A stretch of DNA of 27,549 bases from Alphaproteobacteria bacterium (GTDB lineage Bacteria; Pseudomonadota; Alphaproteobacteria; UBA8366), in the NCBI GenBank assembly GCA_029861675.1, contig JAOTYV010000023.1, positions 1 to 27,549 on the forward strand. Direction: 5' to 3'. Under the pieces are notes generated by a model, which saw only the letters and a list, made by a program, of their open reading frames with translations, searched no databases and was not told the DNA's origin. The translations under genes were made by a program, and so were the position numbers. Shown here in pieces: positions 1 through 7,780 of the stretch; position 1 is the first letter of the stretch; each line of letters starts with the position of its first letter.

Positions 1-55
1 GCCCGAGCGCCGCCTGATGCACCGCACGACCGTGAACGGGTCGGTGCCGTTCTAG
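1..55 (+). CDS. TauD/TfdA family dioxygenase, C-terminal fragment cut by window edge
   Basis: Reading from base 2 gives 17 codons ending in TAG at 53-55, with the translation PERRLMHRTTVNGSVPF. This matches the C-terminal strand of the TauD/TfdA Fe(II)/2-oxoglutarate dioxygenases found later in this window, which end in forms such as QRRLMYRIILSGDKPF. The two arginines of the RRxMHR pattern correspond to Arg266 (2-oxoglutarate) and Arg270 (substrate) of E. coli TauD. Only the tail is present, so the iron ligands cannot be checked. The next gene starts at the base after the stop, so the two are probably co-transcribed. The family call rests on a short but distinctive motif. Confidence 0.72.
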   Translation, partial: PERRLMHRTTVNGSVPF

Positions 56-766
56 ATGACCGAATTTCGAAGTGCGCTTGGCCTGCCCATCGGCTTTCCG
101 TTGCCCGACTGGAAGCCCTGCGCCGCGCCGCCGCGCACCGTCATGCAGGGTCGCTTTTGCCGCCTGGAGCCGCTCGATGTGGCGCGTCACGCCGATGAAT
201 TGTTTCGGGCATTCGGTGCCGACACGGAAAATCGTATCTGGACGTACCTGTCCGCCGGGCCGTTTGACGGTTTCGAGGCCTACCGGACCTGGCTTGAGAA
301 ATCGTGCCTCGGCGACGACCCCTTATATTTTGCGGTGATCGATCTCGCCACAAAGCGAGCGGTCGGCGTCGCCAGTTACCTCCGCATCGATCCCGCAAAC
401 GGCGTGGTCGAGGTGGGGAGCATCAACTATTCGCCGGCCTTGCAGCGCACCGCCGCCGGAACCGAGGCGATGTATCTCATGATGAAACGCGTCTTCGACG
501 AGCTGGGATATCGCCGCTACGAATGGAAATGCGACGACCTGAACGCCGGGTCGAAACGCGCGGCCCGGCGCTACGGCTTCACCTATGAAGGCCTATTCCG
601 CCAGGCGGTCCTTTATAAGGGGCGCAACCGGGATACCGCATGGTTCGCGATCATCGACAGGGATTGGCCCGGCATCAAATCCGCGTTCGAGACCTGGCTG
701 GCGCCTGAGAACCTGAGCGCCGACGGCGAACAGAAGAAATCCTTAAGCGATTTTCGGTCCGGATAG
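56..766 (+). CDS. GNAT family N-acetyltransferase (RimJ/RimL type)
   Basis: A 236-residue protein of the RimJ/RimL-like branch of GCN5-related acetyltransferases, which move an acetyl group from acetyl-CoA to an amine, often a protein N-terminus or small molecule. The start of the fold is at GRFCRLEPLD (about residues 32-41). The central strand VVEVGSINYSP is followed by a Q/R-rich turn and an alpha helix (residues about 125-145), as in the acetyl-CoA pyrophosphate-binding region. KCDDLNAGSKRAARRYGF (about 161-178) is the characteristic C-terminal part of this subfamily. The ATG directly follows the stop codon of the upstream dioxygenase fragment, and the pre-domain segment with a PDW motif fits the family, so the first ATG is kept. 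The acceptor substrate cannot be inferred. Confidence 0.85.
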   Translation: MTEFRSALGLPIGFPLPDWKPCAAPPRTVMQGRFCRLEPLDVARHADELFRAFGADTENRIWTYLSAGPFDGFEAYRTWLEKSCLGDDPLYFAVIDLATKRAVGVASYLRIDPANGVVEVGSINYSPALQRTAAGTEAMYLMMKRVFDELGYRRYEWKCDDLNAGSKRAARRYGFTYEGLFRQAVLYKGRNRDTAWFAIIDRDWPGIKSAFETWLAPENLSADGEQKKSLSDFRSG

Positions 767-859
767 AAATCCTGTTCCGGGATATACCCCGGCCGCGCGG
801 TTAGCCCTTCTGGACAAATAGCGACCGGTTCATATCGGTGACAAGAATGTCCCGAAGCC

Positions 860-3544
860 ATGTTGAAGCAGCCGATAAAATCCAGCCGGAGTGATTGCCC
901 CGGCACGATGTACGAAATCGTGCGGTATTGGGCGGATACCACGCCGGACGCTCCCGCGATCGCGGCCAGCGGCCTGTCGCCGCTCACGTATCACGGATTG
1001 TTGGGCGTGATTGACGAAATCGGCGGTGCGCTCAGCGCATCGGGTCTCGGACGCGGCAATCGCGTTGCAATCGTCCACTCCGGCGGGGCCGGAATGGCGG
1101 CGGCAATCATGGGGATATCGAGCTACGCGACGGCCGTTCCCTTGAACCCGAAACTGACCGCCGGGGAATTTGCGGTCTACCTCCATAGTCTTGGCGTTGT
1201 CGCCGTCGCCATCGAGCAAGGCTCCGGCGACGCGGTACGCCGCGCGGCGGATAAACTGGGCTTAGCCGTGCTCGAGATTGAAGCCGTCCCGGGGCCGGTC
1301 GCCGGCAAGGTCCGCTTACGGGGAAGTCCCGCCGGGTTGCCGAGACACTTCGGACCGGCGGAACCGGACGACGTGGCTGTCGTTCTCTCGACTTCCGGTA
1401 CGACGTCCGCCAGCAAACTCGTGCCCGTCAAACATCACCAGATGATCGCGCGCGGCGAAGACACGGCGGCGCGGTTCGGACTGCGCCAGACGGATCGGGT
1501 CCTGAATATGATGCCGATGTTTCATATCGGCGGGCTGGGCGCCGGACTGCATTATCTGCTGTTTTCCGGCGCCGCGACGATCCCCGTGCCGCGGCTGGAC
1601 GTGCCGACGATTTTCGATTATTTGGCGGAATTCCAGCCGACATTCCTGATGGGCACCTATACGATCTATCACGCGATCAGTGCCCAGGCCGATCGGTTCG
1701 AGGAGACGATCGCATCGGCGTCTCCGCACATTCGCGTCATCCGGTCCGGCACCGGCCGTCTGGAAACTCGGATCGGCCGGGCGCTGGAAACCCTTTTCGA
1801 CGCACCGGTCATCCAAGCCTACGGGTCTTCGGAAACGGGCTTCATGGCCGCCGAGCCGCTGCCGCCGAAAGCCCGCAAGGCAGGCAGTGTCGGCCTTACC
1901 GCAGGCACCGAAGTCAGAATCCTGGACGACACCGGCGCGAGGCTCGGCCCGGACCAGCGCGGCGAGGTGGTCGTTCGCGGACCGATGATTTTCGATGGCT
2001 ATGACGATGCCTCCGAGGCCAATCGCACCGCCTTTTCGAAGGGCTGGTTTCGAACCGGCGACCAGGGGTATTTCGACAGCGACGGCTACTTGTTCCTGAC
2101 CGGGCGGCTCAAGGAGATGATCAATCGCGGCGGTCAGAAGATCACGCCGAACGAAATTGACGACGCGCTGCTCGCGCATCCCGGCGTACAGGCCGCGGCG
2201 GCCTTTCCCGTTCCGCATTCGACCTTGGGTGAGGAAATTGCCGCGGCCGTGGTGCTCGAACCGGGTGTGGCATTGGCCGAGGAAACATTGTCCCGGTTTT
2301 TACGCGGTCGCTTGGCAACGTTTAAAGTCCCGCGCCGCCTGCTATTCGTCGATGAAATTCCAAAAGGCCCGACCGGCAAGGTGCAGCGTTACAAACTCGC
2401 CGCAGCATTCGATCTCGTGCGTTCCGCGGGTCCGGACCAATGCCGCGATTCGTTGGAGTCGCAGGCGCCCACGGCCCTGGAAAGCAAATTGCAAGATCTC
2501 TGGGCGCAGTCGTTGGACGTGAAAACCGTAGGGCTTCACGACAATTTCTTTCTGCTCGGCGGCGACTCACTTCAGGCCATCGATTTGTTCATGCTTATCG
2601 AGGAGGCATTGGGTCATCGCCTGCCGCGCGCCATTTTGTTCGAAGCCGGCACCGTTGCCGAGATGGCGAAGCGCATCGAGGCGGACCTCCCGTCGCAATG
2701 CCTTGTGCCGATCCAGCCCGAAGGCGAGCGGCCGCCGTTTTTTTGCATCCACGATCAGAATGGCCATGTTCTCAATTTTCGAGACCTCGCCCGGTATCTC
2801 GGCCCCGCGCAGCCTTTTTATGGAATCCAGGCGGTTGGATTGGACGGCAAGAGCATGCCGTTCACGCGGATGGATGACATGGTCGCGCAATATGTCAGGG
2901 ATATCCGGAAGATTCAGCCGGTCGGTCCGTATTACATTGGCGGCTATTCCTTCGGAGGACGGGTCGCCTATGCCATGGCGCAACATCTGCGGGCCGAGGG
3001 GGAAACCGTCGCGTTGCTGGCGCTGCTCGACACCTACTACCTCGACGGCCGAAAATTTGCCGGAATTCGGCATTGGCTGAACCGGCATCGCGATCGGATC
3101 GCGAAACTCCGTCTGCTGGAAATACCGTCTTATTTTGCATCGCGGATCCGGGCCCTGGCCGAGATCGTTGAATCGGTGCACCGGTCCAACTTGCTGCCGG
3201 CGGCATGGCGATTTTTCGAACGCCGGGGTCGCCCTGTGCCGCGGTTTTTGTGGCATCTGGCGGCGGCCAACGACGCAATCAGGCGAAGCGATTGCCCGCA
3301 GCCATACGATGGAGACGCCGTCTTGTTTAAGGCGGAATTGCCCGCCCTAAAACACACCGATATCCACGCTGGCTGGCACAAGCTCATCAAGGGCCGGCTG
3401 GAGATCAAGCCGGTTCCGGGTCAGCATTTCGACTTCATAATGGAACCGCATGTCCACACGCTGGCCGCAGAATTGTCCGCCTGTCTGAGCCAAGTGCAGG
3501 ACCGCCTTACGCCGCAAGCAAAGAGGCGCACCGCCGCTGGTTGA
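860..3544 (+). CDS. NRPS-like A-T-TE protein (adenylation, carrier, thioesterase)
   Basis: An 894-residue, three-domain enzyme without a condensation domain. Residues about 17-515 form an ANL-superfamily adenylation domain. Its P-loop is STSGTTSASK (177-186), the A5 motif is QAYGSSETG (from 319), WFRTGD follows, the A8 hinge is GRLKEMINRGGQKI, and the A10 motif GPTGKVQR carries Lys507. A carrier domain follows, with Ser570 in GGDSLQA as the phosphopantetheine site. A type I thioesterase occupies about 615-885, with nucleophile Ser697 in GYSFGG, Asp724 and His856. The adenylation part looks closer to acyl-CoA ligases than to amino-acid A domains, so the substrate is probably a carboxylic or keto acid. 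Bacterial RalA and fungal atromentin synthetases have the same A-T-TE order. No tailoring genes or phosphopantetheinyl transferase are adjacent. Met17 (base 908) is an alternative start, and neither start has a strong SD. Confidence 0.88.
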   Translation: MLKQPIKSSRSDCPGTMYEIVRYWADTTPDAPAIAASGLSPLTYHGLLGVIDEIGGALSASGLGRGNRVAIVHSGGAGMAAAIMGISSYATAVPLNPKLTAGEFAVYLHSLGVVAVAIEQGSGDAVRRAADKLGLAVLEIEAVPGPVAGKVRLRGSPAGLPRHFGPAEPDDVAVVLSTSGTTSASKLVPVKHHQMIARGEDTAARFGLRQTDRVLNMMPMFHIGGLGAGLHYLLFSGAATIPVPRLDVPTIFDYLAEFQPTFLMGTYTIYHAISAQADRFEETIASASPHIRVIRSGTGRLETRIGRALETLFDAPVIQAYGSSETGFMAAEPLPPKARKAGSVGLTAGTEVRILDDTGARLGPDQRGEVVVRGPMIFDGYDDASEANRTAFSKGWFRTGDQGYFDSDGYLFLTGRLKEMINRGGQKITPNEIDDALLAHPGVQAAAAFPVPHSTLGEEIAAAVVLEPGVALAEETLSRFLRGRLATFKVPRRLLFVDEIPKGPTGKVQRYKLAAAFDLVRSAGPDQCRDSLESQAPTALESKLQDLWAQSLDVKTVGLHDNFFLLGGDSLQAIDLFMLIEEALGHRLPRAILFEAGTVAEMAKRIEADLPSQCLVPIQPEGERPPFFCIHDQNGHVLNFRDLARYLGPAQPFYGIQAVGLDGKSMPFTRMDDMVAQYVRDIRKIQPVGPYYIGGYSFGGRVAYAMAQHLRAEGETVALLALLDTYYLDGRKFAGIRHWLNRHRDRIAKLRLLEIPSYFASRIRALAEIVESVHRSNLLPAAWRFFERRGRPVPRFLWHLAAANDAIRRSDCPQPYDGDAVLFKAELPALKHTDIHAGWHKLIKGRLEIKPVPGQHFDFIMEPHVHTLAAELSACLSQVQDRLTPQAKRRTAAG

Positions 3545-3654
3545 CGACTTCTTTCGAGGGCATACTTGTCCGTTGCCGGTTCCGGATCGGCGAATTTCCG
3601 TGTCGAACCCGAGGGGCGGGACCGCGGCCGCTTTTGCCCGACTCGGTTGAATCA

Positions 3655-3682
3655 TTGACTTCTCGGGGATATGCCCTACGTT
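3655..3682 (+). promoter_or_regulatory. Candidate sigma70-type promoter for the cold-shock gene
   Basis: TTGACT at 3655-3660 matches five of six bases of a -35 box. It is followed after 16 bases by TACGTT at 3677-3682, a weak -10. A start just downstream would give a leader of roughly 145 bases before the cold-shock ATG at 3833. Long leaders are typical of cspA-family mRNAs. The 288-base gap between 3544 and 3833 holds no gene that I can support. Confidence 0.3.
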
Positions 3683-3832
3683 CCGCCTTGATGCGTTACA
3701 TTTGTTTTGTGTTACCTAGATAACCGGTACGCCGATTTGCTTAGTTATCCCCTGACAATGTGAGCGCCACACCGACCGCGCCGTCATATCGTGTGAGACG
3801 CGGAATCAAGACACCTGTTAGAGGAAAATGTT

Positions 3833-4042
3833 ATGGCTACTGGTACTGTAAAATGGTTCAACCCCGCCAAGGGCTTCGGATTCATCGAGCCGGAAGACGG
3901 ATCGAATGACGCGTTCGTTCATATTTCGGCCGTCGAGCGCGCCGGACTGAGTTCCTTGAACGAAGGGCAGAAGGTCTCCTATGAGCTTCAGCCGGGACAA
4001 AACGGCAAATCTTCCGCCGAGAACCTGTCCGTCATAGAATAA
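3833..4042 (+). CDS. Cold-shock protein, CspA family
   Basis: A 69-residue single cold-shock domain, the full normal length for the family. It binds single-stranded RNA and DNA and acts in the cytoplasm as an RNA chaperone. The opening [18 protein letters not shown] carries the basic and aromatic nucleic-acid surface and RNP1 (KGFGFI, 14-19). DAFVHIS (about 28-34) is RNP2. The SD AGAGGAAA lies just before the ATG. The gene stands alone behind a long leader, which suggests post-transcriptional control of the kind known for cspA genes; the cold-shock response itself cannot be read from sequence. Many paralogues are expected in alphaproteobacteria, so no specific symbol is assigned. Confidence 0.96.
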   Translation: MATGTVKWFNPAKGFGFIEPEDGSNDAFVHISAVERAGLSSLNEGQKVSYELQPGQNGKSSAENLSVIE

Positions 4043-4054
4043 CCAAGTTAGGCG

Positions 4055-4076
4055 CGCCCCCGACTCGATTGGGGCG
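4055..4076 (+). terminator. Weak hairpin after the cold-shock gene
   Basis: CGCCCC at 4055-4060 and GGGGCG at 4071-4076 form a perfect 6-bp stem with a 10-base loop, 12 bases after the cold-shock stop. No T-run follows, so an intrinsic terminator is only a possibility. Confidence 0.25.
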
Positions 4077-4300
4077 GCTGCCGCTGGTTGCCCACGACGA
4101 CGCCGTCAACGATCGCAGGGCAATTCGAAGAAAAGCGTCGCGCCGCTACGCAGTCGCTCCTTCGATCTCTATCGATACAAAGAAGAAAAATCATGGCGGG
4201 ATGCGCTCAGGCGTGACCGAGCCTGCGCGTACGCTTGTGCCGCGGGTTCGAACCGTACGCGCCGGCAATGCCCCAAACCAAAGAGCAAAGGATCACCATA

Positions 4301-4495
4301 GTGTCGAAGTCAGCCAGATCGAAGGCGGAAGAGAAGTTTGCTGCCACTCAGAAGAAAGACGATAAGATCCTGCAAGAAAAGGCAGAGGCACGCCAAAAGG
4401 AAGCCGAGCACACGGCGCGCCTGCGCGCCCTGCGGCTGGCAAAAGAAGCCGCTGACCGGGAAGCGGCCGAGAGCGAAACACCCAAGAGTAAATAG
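4301..4495 (+). CDS. Small highly charged hypothetical protein
   Basis: A 64-residue protein rich in Lys, Glu and Ala, probably one long helix or coiled coil. It has no signal peptide or membrane segment. I prefer the GTG start at 4301 because AAAGGA at 4287-4292 lies 8 bases upstream. It also gives the N-terminus VSKSARSKAEEKFAA, whereas longer in-frame starts (base 4235, or the ATG at 4268) add a segment of unrelated composition. The repeated KKDDK and EKAEARQKEAE stretches and the sequence LRALRLAKEAADREAAE look like small conserved alphaproteobacterial proteins of unknown function. It is downstream of the cold-shock gene by about 260 bases and convergent with the LysR gene. No function is proposed. 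Confidence 0.72.
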   Translation: MSKSARSKAEEKFAATQKKDDKILQEKAEARQKEAEHTARLRALRLAKEAADREAAESETPKSK

Positions 4496-4513
4496 CGGCT
4501 CGTGGTAACGGCG

Positions 4514-4560
4514 GGCGCCTGACAATCGCCGCCTGTCTTATTCCGACCCTGGCAGGCGCC
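4514..4560. terminator. Inverted repeat between convergent genes
   Basis: GGCGCCTG at 4514-4521 and CAGGCGCC at 4553-4560 are perfect inverted 8-mers around a 31-base loop. They lie between the small charged protein (ends 4495) and the convergent LysR gene (ends 4616). The position suits a shared terminator, but the loop is long and there is no T-run, so this is tentative. Confidence 0.25.
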
Positions 4561-4615
4561 GAATTCGCGCGCCTTATCGGTCAACGGCCGCCGCCCAGGA
4601 ACCGCGATAGGACAT

Positions 4616-5515
4616 TCAGGCCGGACGGGTTTTTCGGCGCGGCCCCGGTTGGGCACGGCGGTTTGGTTCGCTCAGAATCTTTGCAAGCGCGTCAATCTTC
4701 GGCGAGCCGGCCCCTTTGCGCCAAATGAGAACCGTCCGCGCGATATCCTCGCCCGGCGGCAGCGTGTGGACGGCGAGGCGCTTGCTCTCGGGAAAGGTGC
4801 TGAGCACGCTTCGCGGCAGCAAGGCCGCCCCCATTCCCGCGACGACGCAGCCAAGCATCGCATGGTAGGAGCCGAGTTCGAGCGTCCGTTCCGGCATTTC
4901 GCGACGGCTGGCATACCACCCTTCAAGCAATTTTCGGTGCGGGCAGCCATGCTCGAACACAAGGATGGTCTTAGGCGCGCCGCCTTTTATTCCGATCGGC
5001 GGATGATCGGCAACGGTTACGATCACGGGCTCTTCCTCGAATGCAACGATTTCGTCGAATTGCGCTTCCGCTGCAAGTTCGGCGACGAAGGCGGCGTCGA
5101 GTTCGCCCGCTATGATGGCGGCGGCCAATTGCGTCGGATTGCCGGTGCGAAGTTCCAGCGTAACCTGGGGATAGCGCTTGCTATACTCGGTCAAGATTGC
5201 CGGCAGCCGGACCGCGGCGGTACTTTCCAACGACCCGAGTCGGAAGACGCCGCGCGGCTGCGCATCCTGCACCGCTGATTGTGCTTCTTCCGCCAGTGCC
5301 AGCAGCCGATCGGCATAGTCGAGCAGGATCTGTCCCGCCGGCGCCAAGTGCAGACGTTTGCCTTCACGAATGAAGAGCGGAACCTCGAGATCGTCCTCGA
5401 GCTGACGAATGCGCGTCGTGACGTTCGATTGCACACGGTGCAGCCGCCGCGCGGCGCGCGTCACGCCGCCTTCCCGCACCACTGCTGAAAATATCCGCAA
5501 ATCCGACAAATCCAT
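4616..5515 (-). CDS. LysR family transcriptional regulator
   Basis: A 299-residue LysR-type regulator of normal length. Residues 1-60 form the winged helix-turn-helix: MDLSDLRIFSAVVREGG, the recognition helix around VTRAARRLHRVQSNVTTRIRQLE, then the wing FIREGKRLHLAPAG. Residues about 90-285 are the periplasmic-binding-protein-like effector domain, beginning FRLGSLESTAAVRLP and containing the hinge around VTLELRTGN. GGAGAG just upstream of the ATG serves as SD. The gene is divergent from the globin gene across an AT-rich spacer that holds an inverted repeat. This is the classical LysR arrangement, so the globin and DUF1330 genes are its likely targets, together with itself. The inducer is unknown. 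The C-terminus ends in a basic tail, RRKTRPA. Confidence 0.93.
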   Translation of the reverse strand: MDLSDLRIFSAVVREGGVTRAARRLHRVQSNVTTRIRQLEDDLEVPLFIREGKRLHLAPAGQILLDYADRLLALAEEAQSAVQDAQPRGVFRLGSLESTAAVRLPAILTEYSKRYPQVTLELRTGNPTQLAAAIIAGELDAAFVAELAAEAQFDEIVAFEEEPVIVTVADHPPIGIKGGAPKTILVFEHGCPHRKLLEGWYASRREMPERTLELGSYHAMLGCVVAGMGAALLPRSVLSTFPESKRLAVHTLPPGEDIARTVLIWRKGAGSPKIDALAKILSEPNRRAQPGPRRKTRPA

Positions 5516-5530
5516 TCATCTCTCCAAGAG

Positions 5531-5555
5531 AATGAAAACATCATAATTATTCATT
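5531..5555. promoter_or_regulatory. Candidate LysR operator in AT-rich divergent spacer
   Basis: AATGAA (5531-5536) and TTCATT (5550-5555) are perfect inverted arms with a 13-base spacer that contains the palindrome ATAATTAT (5543-5550). The roughly 60 bases around it are far more AT-rich than the rest of the window. The element lies 16 bases upstream of the LysR start and about 110 bases upstream of the globin start. LysR regulators bind interrupted dyads of T-N11-A type, so this is the obvious candidate site; no binding is shown. Confidence 0.42.
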
Positions 5556-5668
5556 TTTTATCTCTATTGGCAATTGATATGAAACCACCGGCGGCGCGAG
5601 ACCGACGAGCCGGTCTCCCACGTCAAAGGCCGCCGAGCGAACACCGCAGCGATACATGGAGAAGCGTT

Positions 5669-6124
5669 ATGTCCCCGGAACAGAAGGCACTTGTGCAAGA
5701 AACCTGGCAACACGTTGTCCCGATAGCCGATACCGCGGCGATCTTGTTTTATGATCGTTTATTCGAGATCGACCCGAAAACCCGCGATCTGTTCCATGGG
5801 GTGGATCTTGCGCGCCAGGGCACGAAACTGACCCAGGCCATCGACATGGTTGTTGGCGCGCTGGACCGTTTGGACGAACTCGCGCCCGTTGTCGCCGATC
5901 TCGGCCGGCGGCACGCGGGATACGGTGTGACCGATGCGCATTACGACGCGGTCGGCGCGGCGTTGATCTGGACCCTTGAAAAAGGGCTCGGCGACGGATG
6001 GTCGGATGACGCGAGAGACGCATGGTCGGCGGCCTACGCCGTTCTGGCCGGCATCATGCAGTCCGCCGCGGCGGAAATCGACAATACGCAAACCGTCCGC
6101 CGTACCGCCGGGACGGCTGCGTGA
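5669..6124 (+). CDS. Single-domain bacterial haemoglobin (globin family)
   Basis: A 151-residue haem protein of the Vitreoscilla-haemoglobin/flavohaemoglobin globin type without a reductase domain. Visible residues are the CD1 phenylalanine in DLFHG (Phe42), a glutamine in the E-helix region (Gln50 in ARQGTKL), and the proximal His82 in GRRHAGYGV, followed by the family pattern ahYdaVGaALiWTLekgLG. Such globins bind O2 and NO and act in oxygen supply or NO detoxification. I chose the ATG at 5669, with GGAGAA 5 bases upstream; the frame stays open to a TTG at 5567, but that extension is arginine- and proline-rich and not globin-like. It is divergent from LysR and followed after 75 bases by the DUF1330 gene. 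A reductase partner is not in the window. Confidence 0.92.
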   Translation: MSPEQKALVQETWQHVVPIADTAAILFYDRLFEIDPKTRDLFHGVDLARQGTKLTQAIDMVVGALDRLDELAPVVADLGRRHAGYGVTDAHYDAVGAALIWTLEKGLGDGWSDDARDAWSAAYAVLAGIMQSAAAEIDNTQTVRRTAGTAA

Positions 6125-6199
6125 GGGTCCGCCCACTTTGCCGCCCGGATGAGAAGCCACCCGGGCATTCCTGAAATTTCAATCGCGAGGAAGACTGTT

Positions 6200-6493
6200 A
6201 TGACAAAGGCATATTGGATCGTTCGCGTCTCCGTGAAGGACGCCGACAGGTATCCGGACTATCTCATGGCCGCCCGCCCGGCATTCGAAAAATTCAACGC
6301 AAATTTCATCGTGCGCGGCGGTGCCACCGATACGCTGGAGGGCAACTCCCGCGAGCGGAACATCGTCGTTGAATTCAAGGACCGCGCGACGGCGGTCGCG
6401 TGCTACCGAAGCCGGGAATACCAGGCCGCGAAGGCAATTCGCCAAGCGGCCGCCGACGCCGATTTCATCATCGTCGACGGGATCGCCGCTTAG
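6200..6493 (+). CDS. DUF1330 domain protein
   Basis: A 97-residue protein of the DUF1330 family, dimeric alpha/beta-barrel (ferredoxin-like) proteins of unknown function. MTKAYWIVRVSVKDADRYPDY starts the first strand. Next comes FNANFIVRGG, and then the conserved block RNIVVEFKDRATAVACYRS (about 54-72) followed by SREYQAAKAIRQAAADADFIIVDG. The ATG at 6200 has GAGGAAG just upstream; the longer frame from 6149 has no RBS. The gene follows the globin on the same strand and may share its LysR control. The fold resembles small monooxygenases and EthD-like proteins, but no catalytic residue can be assigned. Confidence 0.9.
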   Translation: MTKAYWIVRVSVKDADRYPDYLMAARPAFEKFNANFIVRGGATDTLEGNSRERNIVVEFKDRATAVACYRSREYQAAKAIRQAAADADFIIVDGIAA

Positions 6494-6504
6494 ACAGGCC
6501 CTCT

Positions 6505-7665
6505 CTAGTCCGCCGCCTCATCCTTGAGACGGAGTTCGGCGAGGATTTCCTCGGTGTGTTCCCCCAGCATCGGCGCCGGCCGGCGAATCGATCCCGGCGT
6601 GTCGGACAGCTTCACCGGCGTACCCAGCGTGCGGTGGCGACCGGCCGCCGGGTGGTCGACTTCGACCACCATTTCACGCGCCATCACATGCGGGTCGTGG
6701 AACACCTCGTCATGGTATTGCACCGGTCCCGCCGGAATACCGACCGCGTCCAGTTTTTCGAACCACTCCTGCGACGTGCCGGTGCTGAAACGTTCCTGCA
6801 GCAACGCCACCAGCGCCTTGTTGTTGGCGACCCGGTCGGCCTTGGTCAGGAAGCGCGGATCCTCGATCAGCGGCATGCAATCGAGCACTTCACAGGCCTT
6901 GATCCAGAGATTCTGCTGCGAGGCGCCGAGCACCATCCAGCCGTCCATGGTCTTGAACACCTGATAAGGGGAACTGCCGCGATGCTGCTGACCCAGCTTG
7001 GGCGGCCGCTCATCGGTCGCGAAGTAATAAGCCGCTTCGTAGACACATTTGGAGATCGCCGATTCGAACAGCGACACGTCCACCTGCTGGCCCTTGCCCG
7101 TTTGCTCGCGCGAGGCCAGCGCGGTCAGCACGCCGACCGCCGCGAACATTCCACCGCTGGTGTCGGAAATCGGAATCGGCAGGCGGTGCGGCGGGCCGTC
7201 TTCGTCGCCGCAGATCGACATCAGGCCGGACATCGCCTGGGCGATCAGGTCGAAGCCGCCGCGCGGTCCGTAAGGCCCGGTCTGGCCGAAGCCCGAGACC
7301 GAACAGTAGACCAGCCGCGGGTTGAGTTTACTGAGCACGTCGTAGCCGAGCCCAAGCCGGCCGGCGACGCCGGGCCGGTAATTCTCGATGAAGACATCCG
7401 CCTCCAAGGCGAGCTTCTTGCAGACTTCGAGATCGCCCGGGTCCTTGAGATCGAGCTCGATGCTCCGTTTGTTGCGGTTCCACAACATGAAGGGTGCGCT
7501 CTCGCCATTGACGAAGGGCGGTGTCTTGCGCAGCACGTCGCCGTCACCCTTGCGTTCCACCTTGATCACGTCGGCGCCCTGATCGGCCAACAGCATCGCA
7601 CAATAGGGGCCGGAAAGATTTGAAGTGAGATCGACAACCTTGAGATGGGAAAGAGCACCGGGCAT
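6505..7665 (-). CDS. Class III CoA-transferase (CaiB/BaiF family)
   Basis: A 386-residue family III CoA-transferase, which moves CoA between carboxylic acids in the cytoplasm. The N-terminus HLKVVDLTSNLSGPYCAMLLADQGADVIKVE is typical. It is followed by NRNKRSIELDLKD, the FIENYRPGV motif (92-100) and GQTGPYGPRGGFDLIAQAMSG. The catalytic aspartate that forms the mixed anhydride is Asp168 in ISDTSGG. The C-terminal part VPAGPVQYHDEVFHDPHV-like segment is also present (here IPAGPVQYHDEVFHDPH). The start at 7665 has AAAGGA 6 bases upstream; the open frame beyond it is out-of-family sequence. It lies 115 bases downstream of the RidA-like gene on the same strand. The substrate acid is unknown. Confidence 0.94.
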   Translation of the reverse strand: MPGALSHLKVVDLTSNLSGPYCAMLLADQGADVIKVERKGDGDVLRKTPPFVNGESAPFMLWNRNKRSIELDLKDPGDLEVCKKLALEADVFIENYRPGVAGRLGLGYDVLSKLNPRLVYCSVSGFGQTGPYGPRGGFDLIAQAMSGLMSICGDEDGPPHRLPIPISDTSGGMFAAVGVLTALASREQTGKGQQVDVSLFESAISKCVYEAAYYFATDERPPKLGQQHRGSSPYQVFKTMDGWMVLGASQQNLWIKACEVLDCMPLIEDPRFLTKADRVANNKALVALLQERFSTGTSQEWFEKLDAVGIPAGPVQYHDEVFHDPHVMAREMVVEVDHPAAGRHRTLGTPVKLSDTPGSIRRPAPMLGEHTEEILAELRLKDEAAD

Positions 7666-7780
7666 GGGACGTTCCTTTCGCGATCGTGCCGGATATGGCG
7701 GTGATTGGCTGCCATGATAGACCAAGGCCGACGCTGTCGCGAGTGGCCCGGAACCGAATTCCGCCGCCATGCGGCGCCGG

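Noticed and set aside
6400..7623. Open frame of 407 codons on the plus strand
   Set aside because: Antisense to the CoA-transferase, whose motifs and SD are clear; the translation is Arg/His-rich and featureless.
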